Source: CAYZTD01 sp964638155 (GTDB taxonomy: Archaea > Thermoplasmatota > E2 > DHVEG-1). Taken from it: 64,000 bases of DNA. How positions within the stretch are numbered: the first letter of the stretch is position 1; every line of letters starts with the position of its first letter. The position numbers were made by a program, and so were the translations under genes. The stretch spans positions 61,828 to 125,827 of the forward strand of contig CAZWYI010000001.1 of NCBI GenBank assembly GCA_964638155.1, read 5' to 3'. Of the stretch, positions 60,706 through 64,000 are shown one piece after another. A model generated the notes under the pieces. The model searched no databases. It was not told where the DNA came from and saw nothing but the letters and a program-made list of their open reading frames with translations.

Positions 60706-61740
60706 ATGTTCTGTGTGGAATGCGGAAAAGAAACTGATATTTACAAAGATGGTGTATGCATAGACTGTTATGTAAAAACACATGAGTTTTCAAAAGGACC
60801 AGAAATAATGGATCTGACAGTATGTCCACATTGTGGAAGCTATAAATACAAAAACACTTGGACAAATGATATTTTAAATAACGTTCTTAGAAGAATAATT
60901 AAAGATAATTTTAAAATAAGTAAAGAACTTAAAAAAATAGACGTAAATCCAGTATGTAAAGAAAAGGATAAGGGATACGATTGCACTGTTTATATTTCAG
61001 GAACAATAGGAAATAAAGAAGTAACTGAAGAACATATTTTAACTATTAGATTAAAAAAAACGGCTTGTGATGTTTGCTCCAAACAATTTGGCGGATATCA
61101 TGAGGCAATTATACAAGTAAGATCTCACGAAAAAAGAACATTATCAACAAAAGAACTAGCAGAAATACAAAATTTTGTTTTAAATCTTGTAGATAGTATG
61201 CATTCAGGTGGTAAAAGATCTCTTTTCATTGCTGATATGGGTATTATAAATGGAGGTCTTGATTTTTTTATTAGCGACAAACAATCAGCTTATTCTATAA
61301 CAAAAAAACTACAAGAAGAATATGGTGGAAATATAAAAAAGTCTTCAAGTAACATTGGAATGAAAGATAGCAGACAAGTCTATAGAGATACATATCTTTT
61401 AAGGCTTCCTAGCTATAAATTTGGTGATTATATCAGTTTAGACACCAATTTTTACAAGGTTCTTACAATAAGACAAGGTAAAGTAAAAATCGTAAATATA
61501 TCAAACTGGGAATATACATGGTTAGATGCAAAAAAAATGGAAAATGTAAACATACTAACTGGTTCAGAAACCACTAAAGATATGATAGTTGTAAGTCAAA
61601 CAAAAGATGAGATACAACTAATGGATGAAGAAACATATAAGACAGTTCAAATAAAAAAACCAAAGAAAATTGAATTTAAAAAAGACAAAGTCAAAACCAT
61701 AAAAATTAAAGACCAACTTTTTTTACATCCGCTTGAATAA
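60706..61740 (+). CDS. nmd3: NMD3-like ribosomal subunit assembly protein
   Basis: The 344-residue protein begins with zinc knuckles (MFCVECGKETDIYKDGVCIDCYVKTHEF, VCPHCGSYKYKNTW) and has a middle CDVCSKQFGGYHEAIIQVRSHEKR, matching the archaeal form of NMD3. Eukaryotic NMD3 exports the 60S subunit. The archaeal protein is presumably a large-subunit assembly factor. A beta-barrel-like C-terminus follows (DTYLLRLPSYKFGDYI). It is monocistronic. Confidence 0.88.
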   Translation: MFCVECGKETDIYKDGVCIDCYVKTHEFSKGPEIMDLTVCPHCGSYKYKNTWTNDILNNVLRRIIKDNFKISKELKKIDVNPVCKEKDKGYDCTVYISGTIGNKEVTEEHILTIRLKKTACDVCSKQFGGYHEAIIQVRSHEKRTLSTKELAEIQNFVLNLVDSMHSGGKRSLFIADMGIINGGLDFFISDKQSAYSITKKLQEEYGGNIKKSSSNIGMKDSRQVYRDTYLLRLPSYKFGDYISLDTNFYKVLTIRQGKVKIVNISNWEYTWLDAKKMENVNILTGSETTKDMIVVSQTKDEIQLMDEETYKTVQIKKPKKIEFKKDKVKTIKIKDQLFLHPLE

Positions 61741-61798
61741 ACAAAAATAGATAAATACGAAGAGATGTATTCGTCTTTAAAAATAAGGGGAGAAATTT

Positions 61799-62191
61799 AT
61801 GGCAAAAACATCTATGAATTTAGACGAAAATGTAGCAAGTGCATTATGTTATGTGCTTACTTGGTTTACAGGCTTAATATTCTATTTTATGGAAAAGGAA
61901 AATAAAACAGTTCGTTTTCATGCGATGCAATCAATTATTACGTTTCTACCGTTGACAATTCTTGGAGCTATTTTTTCGATTGTAGGGGCAACTACCTCGA
62001 TTTCATATACTCAAACCGCTTATGGGTCTATACCATCGGGTGTACACCAACCATTTATTGTATTAATGTACATTGGATGGATAATCTATGTTGTAATGTT
62101 TATAATCTGGTTGATACTTATAATAAAAGCATATCAAGGAGAAAAGTTCAAACTACCAGTTGTTGGTGACATAGCAGAAAAAAACGCATAA
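61799..62191 (+). CDS. DUF4870/UPF0132 membrane protein
   Basis: The 130-residue protein has three membrane helices. It carries the family pattern MNLDENVASALCYVLTWFTGLIFYFMEKENKTVRFHAMQSIITF, then a glycine-rich outside loop. The C-terminal helix ends in IKAYQGEKFKLPVVGDIAEK. The family function is unknown. Its ribosome-binding site is AGGGGAGA. Confidence 0.85.
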   Translation: MAKTSMNLDENVASALCYVLTWFTGLIFYFMEKENKTVRFHAMQSIITFLPLTILGAIFSIVGATTSISYTQTAYGSIPSGVHQPFIVLMYIGWIIYVVMFIIWLILIIKAYQGEKFKLPVVGDIAEKNA

Positions 62192-62256
62192 AATTTCTTT
62201 TTTTCTTTATTAATTTTTTTAAACAAGTTATACTAGGTTTCTGAGAATTTAAAAGG

Positions 62257-63558
62257 TTATAAAAAAACATTACTTCTTGTACGACTTGTTATTTCCCCTG
62301 CTATATTTTTTTTCATAATTTTTTCTATTTCGTTTCTATCATCACTATGGCCTAAAGTCCACATAAGTTTAACATAGGCAGTTTCTGGAAGCATATCCTC
62401 ACAAGGAAGAACACCTGCCTTCAATAGATCTCTACCAGTAGAATAAACATTCATGTTTATCCTTCCAAATATACACTGAGAAGTCATTACAAAAATAGTA
62501 CCATTTTTTGAAAGTTTTTCAATCCTTGGGATTATTTTTTCAGATACATGGCCAAGACCTGTCCCAATTAATACAATTCCTTTTTTTTCAGGAATATCTT
62601 CAGACTTAATCCCTGGATAATAATATACCATGCCTACGTCTTCTTCCATTTTGCTATCGACTTTAACTTTTCCTTTTGTAGTTTTACGATATTTTTTATT
62701 AATCTTTAATTCACCGTTTTTAACTGTTCCCAGTGGTTTTTCATTTACAGATTTAAAAGCATCTCTTCTAGAGGTATGAAACTTTCTTACTTTTGTCCCT
62801 CTATGAATTGTCATTTCTATATCTGATTTATTACTGTGCATTGTTGCTACAACTTCTCCTATATCAGAGTTTGATGCAACTGTTGCAGCAGAAATCAAGT
62901 TAAGTGCTGCATCTGAACTAGGTCGATCACTACTTCGCTGAGATCCAACGAGAACAACGGGTCCTGATAAATCTTTCAACATAAAAGATAGAGCAGCAGC
63001 AGTATAACCAAGAGTGTCAGTTCCATGAGGAATAATTACGCCTTTTGCTCCACTGTTTATTTCATTAGCAACTTTTTTAGCAAGACTCTGCCAGTGTTTT
63101 ACATCTATATTTTCACTAAGTATTTGAAAAGCAACCTCTGCTTTTATATTGCAGATGTCAAAGACTTCAGGTACTGAAAAAGCTAAATCTTTTGAAGAAC
63201 TTGCAGGGTGTACCGCACCAGTTCTATAATCAACATAACATGCTATAGTTCCACCTGTCCCAATTACTGAAACAGTGGGTTTTTTTTTATCAAAAGGAAT
63301 TTCTTTTTGTTTTTTCTTAACTTTTTTGTGTTTACTAATAAGCTTTATTTCTGAGTTTTTATCTATAGCAACGCCTATATTATATCCGTTGTCAAGTTTT
63401 ATTGTAATAATTTCTTCATTGCTAAAATCATGATGAGGCATTAAAATGCCTTCTCTTCTAAGTTTCTTTGTTTCTACTTTTATCCTATCGCCTGGTTCAA
63501 TATTTTCTTTTTTTAGTTTATCTTTGATAAATTTTTTTGTAGGCATTTCACTCGACAT
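62257..63558 (-). CDS. gatD: Glutamyl-tRNA(Gln) amidotransferase subunit D
   Basis: GatDE converts Glu-tRNA(Gln) to Gln-tRNA(Gln) in archaea. The 433-residue protein has an N-terminal SH3-like domain (about 1-85) and an asparaginase-type domain with VIGTGGTIACYVDYRTGAVHPA (about 100-120), IIPHGTDTLGYTAAALSF and GSQRSSDRPSSDAALNL. Those include the catalytic Thr pair and Asp-Lys region. GatE is not adjacent, as often in archaea. A start at MPTKK (four residues later) is also possible. Confidence 0.92.
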   Translation of the reverse strand: MSSEMPTKKFIKDKLKKENIEPGDRIKVETKKLRREGILMPHHDFSNEEIITIKLDNGYNIGVAIDKNSEIKLISKHKKVKKKQKEIPFDKKKPTVSVIGTGGTIACYVDYRTGAVHPASSSKDLAFSVPEVFDICNIKAEVAFQILSENIDVKHWQSLAKKVANEINSGAKGVIIPHGTDTLGYTAAALSFMLKDLSGPVVLVGSQRSSDRPSSDAALNLISAATVASNSDIGEVVATMHSNKSDIEMTIHRGTKVRKFHTSRRDAFKSVNEKPLGTVKNGELKINKKYRKTTKGKVKVDSKMEEDVGMVYYYPGIKSEDIPEKKGIVLIGTGLGHVSEKIIPRIEKLSKNGTIFVMTSQCIFGRINMNVYSTGRDLLKAGVLPCEDMLPETAYVKLMWTLGHSDDRNEIEKIMKKNIAGEITSRTRSNVFL

Positions 63559-63613
63559 CTGATATGTTTTATGTTTTTAAAGTATTATCCTATTTCTACA
63601 CGTGTGATATTAT

Positions 63614-63976
63614 TTGAGATACGCGTTAAAATTTGCTTACTCTGGTAAAAATTTTTATGGCTATGCAAGGCAACCTACTCTTAAAACGGTTGAAGGAAGT
63701 ATTTTAAAAATATTAGTAAGAAAAGGAATAATTGAGGATACAAAAAAATCTGTTTTAAGATCTGCTAGTAGAACAGATAAGGGTGTTTCATCTCTAGGAA
63801 ATGTTATTTCTTTTAATAGTAGTTTTAATGAAGAGGATATTTTAGATAGCTTATCAAAAGAATCAGATAATATTATTTTCTATGGTGTCCAAAAAGCTCC
63901 AAAAAATTTTAATCCAAGGTTTGCAAAATCGCGTCAATATAGATATAGCCTGTTGAAAAATTATTGTTTTGAATGA
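63614..63976 (+). CDS. truA: tRNA pseudouridine synthase TruA, N-terminal part or truncated
   Basis: The frame gives 120 residues with TruA features: YALKFAYSGKNFYGYARQP at the start, the catalytic-Asp motif RTDKGVSSLGN and NPRFAKSRQYRYSL. Full TruA is about 250-270 residues. It ends in a stop codon 25 bases before the window edge, so the gene is truncated, frameshifted or has a short second fragment beyond the window. The start TTG is divergent from gatD. A frameshift near 63970 is plausible since translation past the stop reads FLVIDSP. Confidence 0.75.
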   Translation: MRYALKFAYSGKNFYGYARQPTLKTVEGSILKILVRKGIIEDTKKSVLRSASRTDKGVSSLGNVISFNSSFNEEDILDSLSKESDNIIFYGVQKAPKNFNPRFAKSRQYRYSLLKNYCFE

Positions 63977-64000
63977 TTTTTAGTAATTGATTCCCCAATT

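Overview
The window is a 64 kb chromosomal segment of an AT-rich euryarchaeon; G+C is about one third by eye. Archaeal markers are spread along it: archaeal-type peptidyl-tRNA hydrolase, geranylgeranyl reductase, pyruvoyl-dependent arginine decarboxylase, Cdc48, Orc1/Cdc6, thermosome, Alba, NMD3, GatD, TATA-box promoters and Shine-Dalgarno sites. Ferredoxin-linked enzymes (IorAB, a NuoE/NuoF-type complex, many 4Fe-4S proteins) and two glutamate dehydrogenases suggest an anaerobic amino-acid- or peptide-using heterotroph. A Thermoplasmatota-like lineage is my best guess (DUF2240, PGF-CTERM-like surface protein, no histone gene seen here), held with low confidence. No methanogenesis gene, rRNA, complete tRNA or CRISPR array is visible.

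Layout. 0-4.5 kb: pth2, a sorted surface protein, and a tight operon DUF99 / ferredoxin / geranylgeranyl reductase / NAD kinase / JAMM protease. 4.5-9 kb: secreted serine hydrolase, two membrane proteins, an acetate-type transporter and arginine decarboxylase. 9-18 kb: PEP synthase split by a 413-residue intein, HisA-like and regulatory genes, a lipoprotein carrying the WWDYG motif of oligosaccharyltransferases, and a TctA-like permease with an OB-fold partner. 18-24 kb: Cdc48 with a 171-residue mini-intein, a lipoyl-less E2-type acyltransferase, a predicted replication origin and Orc1/Cdc6. 24-31 kb: accessory genes, a B12/radical SAM enzyme and a MacB-like ABC exporter with its regulator. 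31-42 kb: nitrogen assimilation (GlnA and two dissimilar GDHs), then two ~1000-residue PEP/pyruvate-binding-fold proteins with sensor-like N-termini. 43-53 kb: NuoE-NuoF-(NuoG/GltD fusion) operon, CTP synthase, Alba, IorAB. 53-64 kb: thermosome, Lrp regulator, several tiny charged or zinc-binding proteins, a DUF4430/DUF6580 uptake locus with an ArsR-type regulator, NMD3, GatD and a short TruA.

The least explained signal is a family of eight short dispersed repeats (25.2, 25.96, 26.03, 28.1, 41.85, 42.6, 53.1 and 53.7 kb). They end in a sequence like the 3' end of a tRNA (T-loop TTCAAAT, then CCCTTCCCCTGCA). All lie in the same orientation. Consecutive copies bracket single accessory loci: an orphan exported protein, a less AT-rich radical SAM gene, a VapBC toxin-antitoxin pair, and another orphan membrane protein. 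This looks like a set of gene cassettes flanked by tRNA-derived attachment sites. No recombinase is visible in the window.
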